A DNA stretch of 64,000 nucleotides, from positions 13,683,001-13,747,000 of the forward strand of contig NC_092575.1 in NCBI RefSeq assembly GCF_037975245.1, read 5' to 3'. The translations under genes were made by a program, and so were the position numbers. Of this stretch, positions 12,101 to 27,100 are shown in pieces. The notes under the pieces were generated by a model that was given only the letters and a program-made list of their open reading frames with translations, was not told the origin of the DNA and made no database searches. This stretch comes from Apostichopus japonicus. Lineage: Eukaryota > Echinodermata > Holothuroidea > Aspidochirotida > Stichopodidae. Each line of letters opens with the position of its first letter. Position 1 is the first letter of the stretch.

Positions 12101-12652
12101 TTGTCCAATATGAAACTTGAAGGTGATTAGAAGTGTTACAGTATTTCTGATGATTACATGCAACATGTGAATTACAGGCTATGAAATAAATTGATGATCC
12201 GGGTTGTTTTAAGTTGTGACAGTGTGAGCCATAAATGAACTTAACCAATGTACAGTAGTTTTCGACAAGAGAAATCACAACTTAGGTTCAAGCTGACCTT
12301 GAGTATGGGAGGCCAACAGGTTAAGTTGGAAAATGTTTAGGACTTTTAAACATATTCTTTGGGATAGTGCATAAAATCCAGAGACAATTTTAATCCATGA
12401 AATTTGAGGACCGTCCCCGATTTTAAGTTAGCCTGAGTAGGCTAGTAACAATTGTCTCCACTCCTTTAACTAGAATAAGGGCTAGGCTCTCTCAGTAAAG
12501 CAAATTACTTATTGTATTAAACTACAGGATATTCATTATGCACCATACTTTACTAATCATGTTAACATTTGTTTTTCCCCATCATTAAAGGTTTGTATTG
12601 CCCAATGTTGTGACCAATTCACATACAGAGAGGAAGGAACAAGGTAACCAGG
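9112..12652. other. Region upstream of MUL1 coding sequence
   Basis: No coding exon was recognised. It may hold a non-coding first exon of MUL1; a good donor GTAAGT follows CAGCGGC at 9428-9434, and an acceptor (attaaag) ends at 12590, but the pairing is a guess. Other contents are the inverted-repeat pair at about 10079-11110, an isolated CAGTGGCGTAGG transposon end at 10510, and short open frames without support. Confidence 0.4.
10079..11110. repeat. Imperfect terminal inverted repeats, possible element
   Basis: The left part (10079-10150) contains AACGAATGAC and further in CGAATGACAGTGAATGACA. The right part (11030-11100) contains the inverse TGTCATTCACTGTCATTCG and further out GTCATTCGTTTTAG. 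The same order of blocks on both sides suggests the worn terminal repeats of a ~1-kb element. No target duplication was defined, and the exact ends are uncertain. Confidence 0.4.
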
Positions 12653-15408
12653 ATGGATTTACTCTTGGTTGCTGGTAGTGCAACAGTCACTGGTGTGTTC
12701 ACCTACCTCTGGCTTAAGAAATCAAAGACCCTGGCAGCAATTGAGGTGATGTTTTGAATACTTTCATTCTTTTTATTTGTTATGAATCCAATAAATTTAT
12801 GCTGATCAATGAAAAGAGCAACCCCCCCTTTTGGGAGGGGGCACATGCTGGGGGTTGACGGAAATTTCACTGAGCTGTTTGGTCACTTCCTATGCTCTGA
12901 TTTAGAACAAATGTTAGAACAAGCAGAGGCGTAGATTGATTGGAGTTAAGATTTGTGATGTTTAATTGTTTATAATTTATTTTATTTTATTGCCTTGTTT
13001 TCTGTTTAAAAGCACAGTATCTTCTATTAATATTGTTCAATGAAAACACTTTTAATAGCTTCACAATATCCATCCTATAGAGGTGCTAAGGTTAAATAGT
13101 CTTGCAGGGTATACTTAAATTTCTGCAATGCATCCTATCATGAAAGCAATCAAAATGATACCTGTCTCAGGCTACATCGACCATTTGGCATATGACGGTT
13201 TTAAGGCAATGAAGAAAAAAATATTGAAGAAAATATTGAGAAATATCCTTAAGAATGTATTTGAAATCCTAGCGTTGCAAAAAAGATTGATTTTGTGATG
13301 CTTAGTCTGTCTAAGTGAGAAATCACTGAGCATAGTGGTAATAGTGTCTTAGAAGCCTAGTCTTTGATATTAATGGTGACCACTCTGTTCTCTGTGAAGC
13401 ATGTTTGAGCCATTTTAGACAAAGCAATAATTTGTGTTTCCCCTTAAAATTGATTGTTAACTGGACAGGTGAATGATGGGTATGACAGTCAGACAGTTAC
13501 AAGTATATATATATAGCCTCTGAGCAGATGCCCCTTTATGTTCAGTTTACTAAGAACAAGATCAAAAGTTAATTTTAAGATTAATTTCCATCTATATGTG
13601 CTGCAACTTCACTGTTTTAGATTGACGTGGCACAATATTGAAATGTCTTTGCAATCACTTTTGAACTGATGTGGTTTTTTAAATTTTATTCATAGGATGC
13701 TCCCATCTTGGATTTGAACAATGAACTCTACAAAGTGATCGGGGACAGCCCGGATAAGGCTATTCCTTATGCTGTCATTCAAGGATACGTCGCTGCCAAC
13801 AATCGACCAATAGTTAGCCAATATGTGGCAGATGCGTTTGGTGTCATTCAGACTTTGATATGCAAAGAACACAAGACGGAGTGGAGTACCTCAACCAGAT
13901 TATGGTTTGTGTTACATCTATAGTATTGTACTGTTTGGGATTTTGAGTAAAACCACAGTTCTTAATTACTGTAATGTTATAAACATATTAGAAGGGAAAA
14001 TATGCACTTTGTTGAATATAAACTTGTTTACACCACAGTTGAACAAATGTGCAAATTAGAAGTTTTGTATACATACAGTATTTCCATCATGAAGAAAAAT
14101 TGTAACCTGTTATAAAATGCAGTTAATGCAGCAATTATGTGCCATGAAGTAGTCTCACAAGCCTGGCAGCACTATTTTCTCTCAACGTGCTATTTTAGTA
14201 ACCACATGATATGCTTTATACTACGTATTCTAAACTTTCAAAGTTAAAGGAACACCTCTAAGTGCTGAATACTGTTAATTATACAGCCTGTTGGGTGGAA
14301 CAATACATGGCATGCGAAGAGGGCATCCCTTTAATGTGGTAATGTAAATTCAGTAAAGACTGCAATGTTCAGTTTGTGTCACCATTTCAAACTTAAAATT
14401 GTAAACAGAAATGCTGAATAGTCTGTTTTTATTTTTGTTTTACACTGTTGTGGCTGTGTAAGTTATGCTCTGTGTTTTTGTGTCACATTAGTTCCTTTGG
14501 GAATCCTTTACAGTGGGACAGATACATTTCATGCATTAATGAATGTCAAAATATGCCTGCAAATTGTCTCTTAGAATTTGACAATTCACTAAATCAGTAA
14601 TTTTCTTCAATTAGAAAATCAAATGTAATTTTTGGAATATTATGTTTGACCTGTCTTCTTTTCTCCCCCCCCCCCTCCCTCCTCCCAAAGGTACGACAAA
14701 ACTCGCTCCATAACAGATCACACCAAGACTGTGCCTTTTGCAATAACATCGGATTCGACTTTAGTCCACGTAGAAGATCCTTTACAAGCCAGTTGCTTGG
14801 AACTTGAACTCATCTACGACAAGTTTGAGCCCACAGAGTCGTCCGTCAGCGAGAATATACTCAGTTGGGCGAGTGGAGAAAAGACCAAAGGTTTCCAAAG
14901 GGTGGAACTCATGCTGCCGGAAGGCGTATGTCTGACGGGCATCGGAGAACTCAGTTTGAAGGACGACAGAGTCCTGATACGACCACCGCATTCGGGTGCC
15001 GAGTACATCTTGACCACTGCCAGTCCGTCGGCAATAATCAGGGACTTCCAATCGAAGATAAGGAGATGGAAAATATTAGCAATCATATTCGGCTCTGTGA
15101 CGATCATTTTCATTATCTGGGGACTGAGGAAATGGTACAAGCGCCACCGCCAAACGGCAGCGTACGACGACTACTTACAACGGGTGGTGGAGTCCAGGGC
15201 GTCGGAAGGGACGGATGTGGATGACGGGTCGGTCGTCCGGCGAGAGATGGACCCTTGTGTAGTTTGTTTAACCAGGAATAGAGATTGTGTATTACTGGAT
15301 TGTGGTCATGTGTGTGGGTGTTCGAGCTGTATCGCTGCCATTCAACCACCGCACTGTCCTATATGCAGGCAGCGGATCGTCAGGGTCGTTCCATTATTTC
15401 ACGCTTGA
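12653..15408 (+). CDS. MUL1: Mitochondrial E3 ubiquitin ligase MUL1 (MAPL/MULAN)
   Basis: Three coding exons, 12653-12745, 13696-13904 and 14691-15408, join with GT-AG introns (phases 0 and 2) into 339 codons, close to the 352 of the human protein. The N-terminus carries a hydrophobic segment (about residues 3-21). Exon 2 encodes the start of the intermembrane-space BAM/GIDE domain, with the family's PYAVI(Q/E)G and KEHK motifs. Exon 3 holds the rest, then a second membrane span near residues 227-249 (WKILAIIFGS...) and a C-terminal C3HC4 RING (CVVC, CGHVC, CPICRQ) with all zinc ligands visible. Known members sit in the mitochondrial outer membrane with the RING facing the cytosol and ubiquitinate or SUMOylate targets such as mitofusin and DRP1. 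The start is the first ATG after the acceptor ending at 12590; non-coding 5' exons are likely. Confidence 0.95.
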
Positions 15409-17831
15409 CGAAAACTTTTTTTGAATAGCTGTGAACAGTTGGCACAATATAATTCTTGACGTCAAGGGAAATGATTTATTTTTTCTCCCTCATGGATGGA
15501 AAACAATATTAGCAATAGAAAGTAGAACTTGGTTGTGTTTGAAGTGTAACATGCCCCAAAATGTTACACTTAAAACAAAACCAACTACTTTCAACTGCTA
15601 TATTGTTTCCGATCTAAAAGGCAGAAAAAATCAAGTACTGTAGCACAGAAGCTATGTTGCTTTAGTAGTTCGTTCCATTATGATCAGATGAGATATGGAA
15701 ATGTCTTCTATCTACGACTTTCAAAGCAAACTTCATCCGCAGCCTAAGACCTCCTACATTTGCATAGCAGATCGACCATCATCTACTTTACATACATGTA
15801 AGATTTTGGCTTCAGCCTGTGTGTCCCTTGTCATTAAAAGATGGCATTTGGGCAGAAGTTTAGATTTTTACTTAGCAATGATTTTTAATGGTCTACAACA
15901 TATCAAAATATATATGTTGTGCCTAGGGTCATCCTTTAAGTAGTTAGGTAACTAATTAAGCTAATAACACTGTCCTCTGATTAGAGGATGAATACCTCAG
16001 AATATTGATTGAACCTATTAGAAAGTGAAAATAATGTGATAAACTGCTTTAAGCCTTTTCTAACTAGAAAGATATTGGCTAAATATGCTTTCTGCTCTTA
16101 AAGTAAACATAAAAAATACAACCTCTGACAAGTGTTTTTTTTGCATTTTTATCAGCTATACTTTGCTTTGAAATGTTATGAGGTGCAATATACTTCATTT
16201 GCAGTAAAATTCAACTGCATACCTATTGTGCATATAAAATCAGTTTATTGGATGCTGTTAAGCTAATCAACTATGTGGATGCTAAAGCTCTAATAATGAG
16301 AATATTTCTATATGTTCCATTTTTTTTTTTTAAATGTAGCTTTGATACGGGAAAGGATACAAACTGCACTCATTTCATCAGCACCCTAGATATACCAACA
16401 CAGCCTTCAATATACTAACATTAAACATTCTCAGGAATTTTCTTCAAATCAATGCATATTGAAATATCTATCTTATCAGCCATCATGTGTGTTCTTCGTC
16501 TTACAATTGCATTTTATTGTAATTTTGTGATCGTAGCTATGATAGTTCGTAAGCCGATCCCGAAAGAAAAGGTTCGAAAAGTTGCAATCTTCCATATCAC
16601 ATTGAAATTCTAGAGTTGAATGAAATGTTCACAATGCCAAAAGGAGAAGATAAAGCAATATAAATCATTTAAGAATTTAAGAATATATAGAAGTTTCAAG
16701 TTATTTTATTGTCTGGTGTAGATCCACCCGGTGGGGGGGGGGGGGCAGACTGGGGCGTAAATTGCTACTACTTGCTCAGTGATCCAACTGTTGGCACTAC
16801 GTCCTTGGCGCACCGACTGCATTTGGTGCCTTGCACAAAAGTGACACCACTTTCAGGACCAAGATAAAATTTGCAACTTTGTCTGCTTGAGTTGGTGGTG
16901 CGTCAGAACTGACGGCAGCAAACCCATTCTGAGCTGTTAAACCAGCAGGCCAATCTGCATCTGAATCATCCAGTTATCTAGATGTTATACAAAACGTAAT
17001 TTTTATGTCTGTGACCTAATCTTAATCCCTTTCGGCATAGCAATTGTAAACAATCTCAGATTCCACACACCCCACCCTTCCTCTCCACAAATTTTCTGGG
17101 GTAATACAAGTATGGGTTCTCATTAATGAGAAGTTTTGAAACGGATAACTGCCTTAGTGTCACCCCCCCCCCCATCCCTCTTATTGTTTGAAGTTTGTTA
17201 CTCGAGTCATGACTCACTAGTCTCTTTTTGAATACAACTAGCATATTTGCAAATGACAAAGTTAAAATAGTAAAGTTAGCATTGATACCAATGGTAATTC
17301 ACTGCTTTCTTCCGTCATGAAGATAAAGTGAAGACAAAAACAAAGGCAGGCTATGAAAAGTTTTGACCTCTTGGTGACACAATGACGTCAAATGTAGACA
17401 AATTGTCCGTTCACTGAAAAGAGTTTGAAAGCTAGATATCTCACAGACAGTGGGATGTTTCTAATTTGTTTTTGGGGAGTTATTTATTAGAAGCATCACT
17501 ATCACATGATACAAATGTAATGGTATTGATGGCTTCTGTTTTTTAAGTTATGATTTGATAGGTGCTCTTTCTGGTAACACTGGAAAAATCTCAGGAAATA
17601 ATTGCCAGCAATAGGCAATATGGATTTGATGTCTAAGAAACTGCCCTTTTTCTGAAAAATGAATGTTTCAAGGTTCTGTTTTGTCATTGGGGCAGTTGTT
17701 TGGGGTGTAAAATAATTGGTATTTCATTCATTGTGACATAGAATATTTTTTGGTAAAGCAGGAAGCACTCATTTCTCCCTTCCCACTGGTCTGGGATCCT
17801 CCCCACCCCCATTCTCTGCACCCATCCCCTA
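15409..17831. other. MUL1 3' UTR and spacer
   Basis: The first part is presumably MUL1 3' untranslated sequence; an ATTAAA at 15833-15838 is a possible poly(A) signal. The remainder is AT-rich, with a poly-G tract near 16733 and a poly-C tract near 17163. No further gene is seen. Confidence 0.4.
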
Positions 17832-17839
17832 ATCTCAAC

Positions 17840-18131
17840 CAGGCACGTAGCCAAGGGGGGGGCGAAGGGGGCAGCCGCCCCCCCCCTTGAGCATATTTTT
17901 TACAAATTTTTTTAAGGTTTTTATGATATGGCTATTATTTTCAAAAGAGGAAATGCTAAGATGCAACTAACAAGGCATGGGAAGTGCCATTTCCGGCGAT
18001 CTGGGAGGCATTTACAGCCAAAATTTTCTTGTACGCTTCGCGCCACCCATGGTGGCGCTACGCTTAGATAGTTTGCAATGCCGAATCTACAGTTTCGCCC
18101 CTCCCTTGGCAAATTCCTGGCTACGCGCCTG
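17840..18131. mobile_element. hAT MITE, 292 bp
   Basis: Ends CAGGCACGTAGCCA and, reversed, CAGGCGCGTAGCCA are inverted repeats with one difference. The perfect 8-bp duplication atctcaac flanks it (17832-17839 and 18132-18139). A poly-G/poly-C-rich left part is followed by the hairpin module (about 18000-18080), here with an 8-bp perfect stem GCGCCACC/GGTGGCGC. No coding content. Confidence 0.92.
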
Positions 18132-18139
18132 ATCTCAAC

Positions 18140-19555
18140 CAGGTCTTCCATTCTGTCTCAATTTATCATATCATAAACTGTATCCTGAATAATACATGAC
18201 ATCATAACATTAAACATTTTATTTTTTAAACACAATAGTCCTCTTACATTCTCGTGTTGGTTTTCATATTGCTTTCATTTTCCTTCCATCTTATCCTATC
18301 TTAATTATTTAACTATATTTACCAAACATTAATGTATTGGTTTATCCCTTTAACCAAGAAGAAAATTACCAACTTACTTTGTGTGCAGATCATGTTGTTA
18401 ACTGTTTCAGTGAGAATATACATATATCAAGTTGGACCTTCTTTATGTCAAGAGTCAAACACTGTCATTTAAATAGCTCAAATTGTGAATACGATATGGC
18501 CATGCATACAGAATTTCAATCTTAGTTAACTGTCATGTGTGTCATTACTTTCAAAAATATGATTATGTGGCACTGTTCATTTAGCATTGTTAGCAAATGG
18601 TTTTGTACTATAACAAAGGTGCTTAAAATGGAACACACAGTGGGGCAAACTGTCACTGATTGAATGTCAAGTCATCGAAAGATATCTTTGGTCATTTTGC
18701 CGTTAATATCATGAAGTTACAAAATAACTATCAATTGTCTAAAGCTGTGTGGCCATTTTAGCATATCTGACAGTCTTAAGGGTTACTTTACGGTCACCCT
18801 AAATTTGATATTCAGCCATTGATCTTGTAAGTCAAACAATAAGGGGGGGGGGGGGGGAATTATATTTTGGCATTCACTTTAAAACCAAAACTCAGCTTTA
18901 AATAGTATAACATGATAAACATGTTCCAAAACTACTGTGAAATAACCCCGAAACAAACTATTAACAAATCAGGTGCAATTTTATTTAATAAAAAATGTAT
19001 TTGAGAGCAAATGAGTTGCGTGATAAAATGTTTCTTCTTAAAAAAAAGTTGTTGGTGCTGTGTTACAGTAGCTTACAGTTATCTCAGTGACATTTGCATG
19101 TTGATGATTTTCAGGCATTTTCAAAGCAAAAACAAATATTCCCTTTTTGTTTTGTAGAAGTGAGGTTAAGAGGATATATTTATGACTTTGTCATGATTGA
19201 TAAAGTCAGATATGTTTAGATGTAGGAATCTTTAAATTACTACTTGTTTTCTGACATACTAGGTAGTGTTTTGGCTCAGTTATCCTTAGAATGAGCAGAT
19301 TTATCCCTGAAATTGGTGGGATCTGGCACATTCTGATCCACTTTTGAAAAGGCACAAAGGCCTTTGGCTTCTTCCTATTTATTATCACTTAATTCTTACC
19401 AATTTTACTGACAATATTTATTTCATATCGTAAATTACTCTGTGTATTAAAAGTAGCAACTGTGTACTTTATAATGGTAGAAAAAAGACCCTTCCACATG
19501 TACCCTGAGATGGGCCAACAAGAAAATGTCAAAGTTCAAGAATTTTGTTTTTATC
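18140..19555. other. Spacer, nothing recognised
   Basis: AT-rich sequence with a G homopolymer at about 18843-18857. Open frames are short and unsupported. Confidence 0.4.
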
Positions 19556-19559
19556 TTAA

Positions 19560-19922
19560 AGGGTGTGAAGACTCGCGCAAAAAGATACGTCTAATACCGG
19601 TAACTTGACCTAGTTTCGAATGAGGTGTAGCAGCAGTGTTAAACACCACCATCGAGCCCAGAAAATACACACACAGCTTGCTACCGTCGGTAATTAGACA
19701 CTAGTGTACAGTCAGTACATACAGCTGCAGTCAATACCCACAGCACAGTATACAAACGATACAGCGATGGACATCTCAGGTCCAGCTTAAGATAACAATT
19801 AAGGTATCACGTTTCATTACTGTCTGCATTTTGTAGCGACACAAACAAAACGTCACTTGCAAGCAACAGAAAGTTACCTTTTAAGATGGCCACACACGGT
19901 TTGGGGCGAGTCTTCAATGCCT
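19560..19922 (+). mobile_element. TTAA-type DNA transposon, copy 2 (intact, 363 bp)
   Basis: TTAA flanks both sides (19556-19559 and 19923-19926). The termini are AGGGTGTGAAGACTCGC on the left and, reversed, AGGCATTGAAGACTCGC on the right. TTAA duplication is known for piggyBac and Kolobok superfamilies; which one applies here is not decidable without a transposase. It is the best-preserved of three copies and has no coding capacity. Confidence 0.8.
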
Positions 19923-20614
19923 TTAAATGTATCAAAAATACTGATTGGTTTTGTAGAAATCATTGTATTTGAACAGTGCGAGTACGATTTTATTTGCCAC
20001 ACCAGACCTCCATTATTCCCTGTACCTTATTATTTCCTGTTTATGCGAGGAATCGCATGAACAGTAACAAAAACCAAGTTGGCAAGGCACGGTCGATGAA
20101 TTGATTTAGTATTGCCTTGTGAAAATCAATGATTGACCAAGTCTCTGTATGAGGATATCTCATTTTAATAAAGTTATCTTAAAATGTAATAGCATATTTT
20201 ATCAGTGACCAGAAATGGAAGTATTTTCTAAATGATAACTTGATTGACGTCCATTTTATTTGACCATCAGTGTAAAAAGAAAAATAAATTTACAAATATC
20301 AATTCCATGTTTATTCCTTCTCTTTCATTAAGTCATGTTTATGTAATTATGACATTAGCTCTCGATCCTGCCTTATTATCCAATGTTCCAGAATAGATTA
20401 TCTACATATGCACTGATGTATACAACTTTGGTCCTGCTGAAAGGATTCTGCTCTACGATTCTATTCCACAAAACTGTCCTTAACTCTGCGCCATCTTAAC
20501 AGGGACACAAACTCAAACATCATCTTCCGCTTGTATGACAGAGATCTTTGTGCAAAACAAATGCTGCAAATTTCTATGTAAAATCTTTTTCTGTTTGGGA
20601 GATATTTTGGGAGA

Positions 20615-20855
20615 TATATAGGGGTGTTAGCTCTGTGGTTAACACCGGTGCCTTTCAATAATAAGGTCCCGAGTTCGAGTCACTCCAAGATCAATGTATG
20701 TCGTCCAGTTACAGAGTGGTTGACAATTCATAATAATGGATGTTATGAATCTTAGAGACTGACTTTGGTCAGCTTGCGGCTTTGATAAGCCAATAATGGC
20801 TTCTTCGCGAGTTCATGCTTGCAGGAGGATCTAAAATACATACATACATACATAT
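20615..20855 (+). repeat. tRNA-derived SINE
   Basis: The 5' part reads as a tRNA relic: an A-box-like tagctctgtggttaacacc near 20628 and a B box with cccgagttcgagtcac near 20668, spaced as in tRNA genes. A tRNA-unrelated body follows, ending in a (ATAC)n tail at about 20838-20855. The acceptor stem and anticodon loop are not tRNA-like enough for a functional gene. RNA polymerase III transcription is inferred from the family. Confidence 0.75.
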
Positions 20856-22748
20856 CCTAGTTCTAAAACTTGTGTCTGGGACTTGCAGCACCTGTGGTTT
20901 CGATGTCATATTTAGACTTGATCAAGTCTTCAGCCTTCTGTGTCAAGAAGCATTAAATCTGTAATATCCTCCAAAAAGGAAAACAATTTTTCATAGCTGT
21001 TTTGAAAATTGTTATATGTCAGTTATCTTTATCACATAGACCCATAATGTTGGTAGGGTGGGTTTGTGTCTCATTTCAAGCATATTGTCTTTAGCTGGTA
21101 GCCTACTGTAAGTTTTAACAGTACTTAAACTAAATTTTCTGTAGACCAATCTAAACACAGAGTTGGGGGACATTTTCTTACGAAGTGGACTTTCATGCCA
21201 CACTTTGAAGCACTTTTCACTGATAGTATGAGCAGTATGATTGTTCCTTTTCTGTTATAAAGGCACCGCAATTGTTCATAATGTCAGTAGGATTCCTTTG
21301 AAATGTGACATGAGGGAACGGTACAGACTGGTACTACCATTGCTAAATTTTTCCAACATGCTAAACTAAGATACTATCTTTAACAATTCCTCACCTTGAG
21401 TCACCTCAAAACAGTAGAAAAACCAGGTTTACAAGCAATTTAATTGAAAGTTTCACAATGCTTGACTTTTTATTCATATTAAACTTCTACTTCTTATGGG
21501 ATTTCAGTATCAAACTACAATGACAAATTTATCAAAGTCACTTCCATAAGCTCCTTCACCGTAGTGACGTTTTGCTTTAAATGTGTTATAATTTAGCATT
21601 TGGTTAACACACATGACCTTGTAAGGGTCATCAATACTGACCCCTAAATATGCTAGAATGTGATGTAATTAATGGTCACTCATACCCACATTTCCACAAA
21701 AAGTTAACTGCTATCATCAAAACACATTTCTACATGTTAACATTTACGTCCTCTCTTTGAAAACTCTTTAGACAGAGAATAATTTGACGGGTCATAACCT
21801 ACAGCAAGGAACTTTTTAACAAATCATTTGCATTTTAAATTTGGAGCCAATATCAATCAACTTCAGCAGGATTACTGTAGGTGCAGTATACCTTTGAGAA
21901 CATAAAATGTTTTCTTGAAACAAGCAGAAGTGAAATATTAAATTTGGTAACGTTGTTTAATTGAGCACCAAACTTACAACTGTTATAGCTTCTATGAACA
22001 ATAATAAAAATTTGTCAATTTTCAAAGAAGAAATGCTATTGAACCAAAGAAACCTTGTGCAATGAAATAACATTTTACTGGCTTCTAAAGATATATGTCT
22101 CTCTTACAACTAAACAACTGTACAACTTTTGGATTCTTGGAAATACTCAATTCTGAAGGACTGAAAATATTTGAAAATACAGATGGTCATACAGTGTACA
22201 AGTTAGATGAAACTAAATCCTGCACTAGATCCTTGATATTAATCGTTACTAGATCTTTACTAGTTAGGATGGCAATGTATTGTGTGGTTACTTAATTCAG
22301 CTTACTTCTAACTTGGATTACAGTAAAAGAAAAGATATCTCGCCTCAAAGGCTCCATATGTTTATATTTGATGTATACCCTGCAAAACCATGAATTAGCT
22401 AGAAGTATAGAGCTGAATGACATCAAATAGACTACTACATTTGCTTGGCTACCTATAACGCTAACAATACGTAAGTTACTTAAATTTTGGGTATACAGAT
22501 CAGTTTGTTCACCGACTTGAAATTCCCAGACAAGCTGCGATAACAAAATCTAACTTCTGACTCAAATACTTTGTGAGTTATCCTGCACAGCCAGCTGCAT
22601 GGCAAAACAGAAGTTTGTAATTCAAAGTATCATGGCATGCCTAGGATATCTGCAGATGTTGAATAATGATGGTCCAGCCATAGCCAGTCACGTCAGTGAA
22701 GATAGTGCTATAGTTATGAATCATGTGCGCCATCCCTTGCCGTACTTG
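20856..22748. other. Spacer and TRIAP1 3' UTR
   Basis: The right end is presumably TRIAP1 3' untranslated sequence. No repeats with clear ends and no other coding evidence were found. Confidence 0.4.
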
Positions 22749-24141
<1,393 letters not shown>

Positions 24142-27100
24142 ATGCAGTGTCAGAGGGTCTCGACCACTTTAGCTTGCTTCATTTGCAGGCGAAATATGTT
24201 TACGTCAAGGCGCTCGTATTCGCAAGATGAGAAGTTACACAAATCTGTAAGTTTGCCGTCACTGGCAGAGCTCTAGCCTAGCCATACTATTGCTTAGGCT
24301 ACATTGGATAACTAGTCTATACTACTTCTTTACTAGTCTAGGCCTTACAGTACACCATTTGTTAGTATGAACATTACACTAAGGGAGTAAGAATGAAATA
24401 GTCTGGAGACAAATCTCAAAGTAGATGTATGGGACACACTGTTATGTCGCACGCGTATATTGTAAGTAGGAGAATGTAATAAACCTGAATAAATAAGTAC
24501 ACAGGAAACGAATGTATACATTAACCATTTATTCCGTGTCTTCCTTGGTCAGTACCCATATCACAACTGTCCTCATCCATATCTTATATTATATAATAAT
24601 ATAAATAAGGCAGACTCAGCAGGAGTCCGGTAGGGTCACAAACTGACCCTATTGGTATGTAGGTTGCAGGCATATGGCAGGTGATATTATACAGTGAGTA
24701 ATAATGGTCGATTAGATAATAGCTAATATATCACATTGGTAATAATGGATGGTCGATTAGATAATAACTAATATATCACATTTTCCCCCTGGTTTTAAAA
24801 TGAAAAGTATATGAAAAGTATTAACAAGTATGACAGGAAAATATCTATTTGTAAAACATATAATCCCTTGCCCACACAGGTGGTTGTCTAACCCGGGAAG
24901 GTCTCTCAGGAATGACAGACTGAGGAGCATGTGGCTGGTTAAAGGGTAGACCTAGTCTAGCAGGACTTTGTACATCATGTAACAGATCAGACACTTCATC
25001 ATCAGTAGTACTAGGTACATTCCCTGAAAAAGGTGTCATACGATCTACATTCCATGTCCTACCATCTGAAGTTACATAAGTACTAGGACCGACAACCTTA
25101 GTTATTTTAATTGGGGGTGTATATTTACTATGGCCCTTTAATACATGACCTGGCTTCCGAATACGGACAAAGTCACCCACTTTAAAAGTACGAGTGACAG
25201 CATGGCGGCTATGGTCTGTATGAACTTTACTCTTCATTTGTTGGTCACGCACATGATCTCGAATGGAATCTGATTTCACAGGCAGAGGACCTTTAGTAAT
25301 TCCCTGGATGTCCAATTTTGTTTTAAGGTGTCTATTATGGAGTAAAAGGGATGGTTCCACACCGGTAGTAGCGTGTGGAGTAGATCTGTAAACTCCCAGG
25401 AATTCCCTGATTGCTTTCAGTATTGGGGTAGCTTGAAGTGAAGCAGTCATTACAAAATCATTTAATACTTTGTTAAATCTTTCAATCTCCCCGTTTCCCT
25501 GAGGGTGGTATAATGCAGAATTAGTTTGCTTTATGTTACGTTCACACAAAAATTGTTTAAACTCATGTGATACAAATTGTGATCCATTGTCTGTCACAAT
25601 TTCCTCAGGAAACCCTTCTCTGCTGAAAATAGTTTTAAGAAAATCAATAACACTAGCTGAAGTAACATTGGAAGTAAAGCCAACCTCTGGCCATTTACTG
25701 TGGTAATCAATAAGGGTAATGGCAAATCTGGCGTTTTGGGGCATAGTGTAATTCGGTCCAACAATGTCCATTGCCAGCTTTGACCAGGGTTTAGCCGGAA
25801 ATTGTACAGGCTGCATAGGGCTGGATCTGACCTGAGCAGTCTTATCATGTAATTGGCAAACAGTGCAGTTCTTAATCATGATTTCAATTTGCTTGTCCAT
25901 CAGTGGCCACCAGTAGAGCTGCCTAGTTCTTTGTTTGGTGCGGACCACACCTTGGTGCCCCTCGTGTGCATTGTCGATTAACACACTTGTAAGGGATGAT
26001 GGTACAACCATCCGTTCCCCTCTGAATAGGAAATCTCCATACATGATAGCTCAGTTTGAATTTGAAAGTAAGGCAGTAAATCTTTCGAAATTTTGCTCTT
26101 GTCATGTGGCCATCCATGCACAACATACTTAGACACTTTAGTATAAACATCATCATGCATTATAGCATTACGTAACTTGACTTCGCTAACACTCTGACAA
26201 GCAACAGTAAGTTGGCAGATAGACTCAGTATCCTCTTCGTAATTAGGATAAACATCTGAAGTTGTAGGGAGGGGCAATCGGGAAAGGGCGTCTGCAACAA
26301 TGTTTAATCTACCCGGTTTGTATTCAACGGAGTAATTATAATTCATAAGTCTAGTTGCCCATCTAGAAATACGCAGAGGTTTATGACCTGTACCAGATGT
26401 ACACAATAGAGTAGTAAGTGCTTTGTGGTCCGTACGGAGTGTGAAACGACGGCCCCACAGATACGTGTGCCACTTTTCAACGGCCCATAGGCAAGCAAGA
26501 GCCTCTTTTTCCCCGGTCGAATATTTTTGTTCACACTCTGTTAATTTGCGTGACGCGCACATGACTAGGCGCTCTTCACCAGTGTGAAGCTGAGTCATGA
26601 TTGCGGCAATGCCCCGATTCGAAGCATCCGTGGTAATAAATACTTCTCTAGTTGGGTCAAATAATGCAAGTGCGTCCCCGTCAGTAGTAATTGACGCTTT
26701 GATTTGTTCAAACGCATCATTTGCCTCTTTCGTCCATACGAAAGGCTTCTTTGAAATCTGTATATCCCGAATGGGCTGCACTTTCATTGCAAAGTTAGGG
26801 ACGAACTTAGCATAGTAGCCCGCTAAGCCCAAAAATGACCGAATTTCGTCAACGGACTGCGGCGCTGGCGCATCTGTGATTGCTTTCACAAGGTCAGGCG
26901 CAGGGCGAATGCCTTCCTTTGAAACAACATGCCCCAGTAATTGGATTGTAGTGGCATTAAATTCACACTTTGAATTTAGTTTCATGCCTGAATCTCGTAT
27001 TTTAGTGAGAACGCGTTGCAAATTTTGATCATGCTCGGCTTGCGTCTTGCCGTAAACAACAACATCATCTAAATAGCACTGAACACCTTGTAAGCCAGTA

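Noticed and set aside
20615-20690. A functional tRNA gene
   Set aside because: A and B boxes are present but the rest does not fold well and a SINE body with (ATAC)n tail follows.
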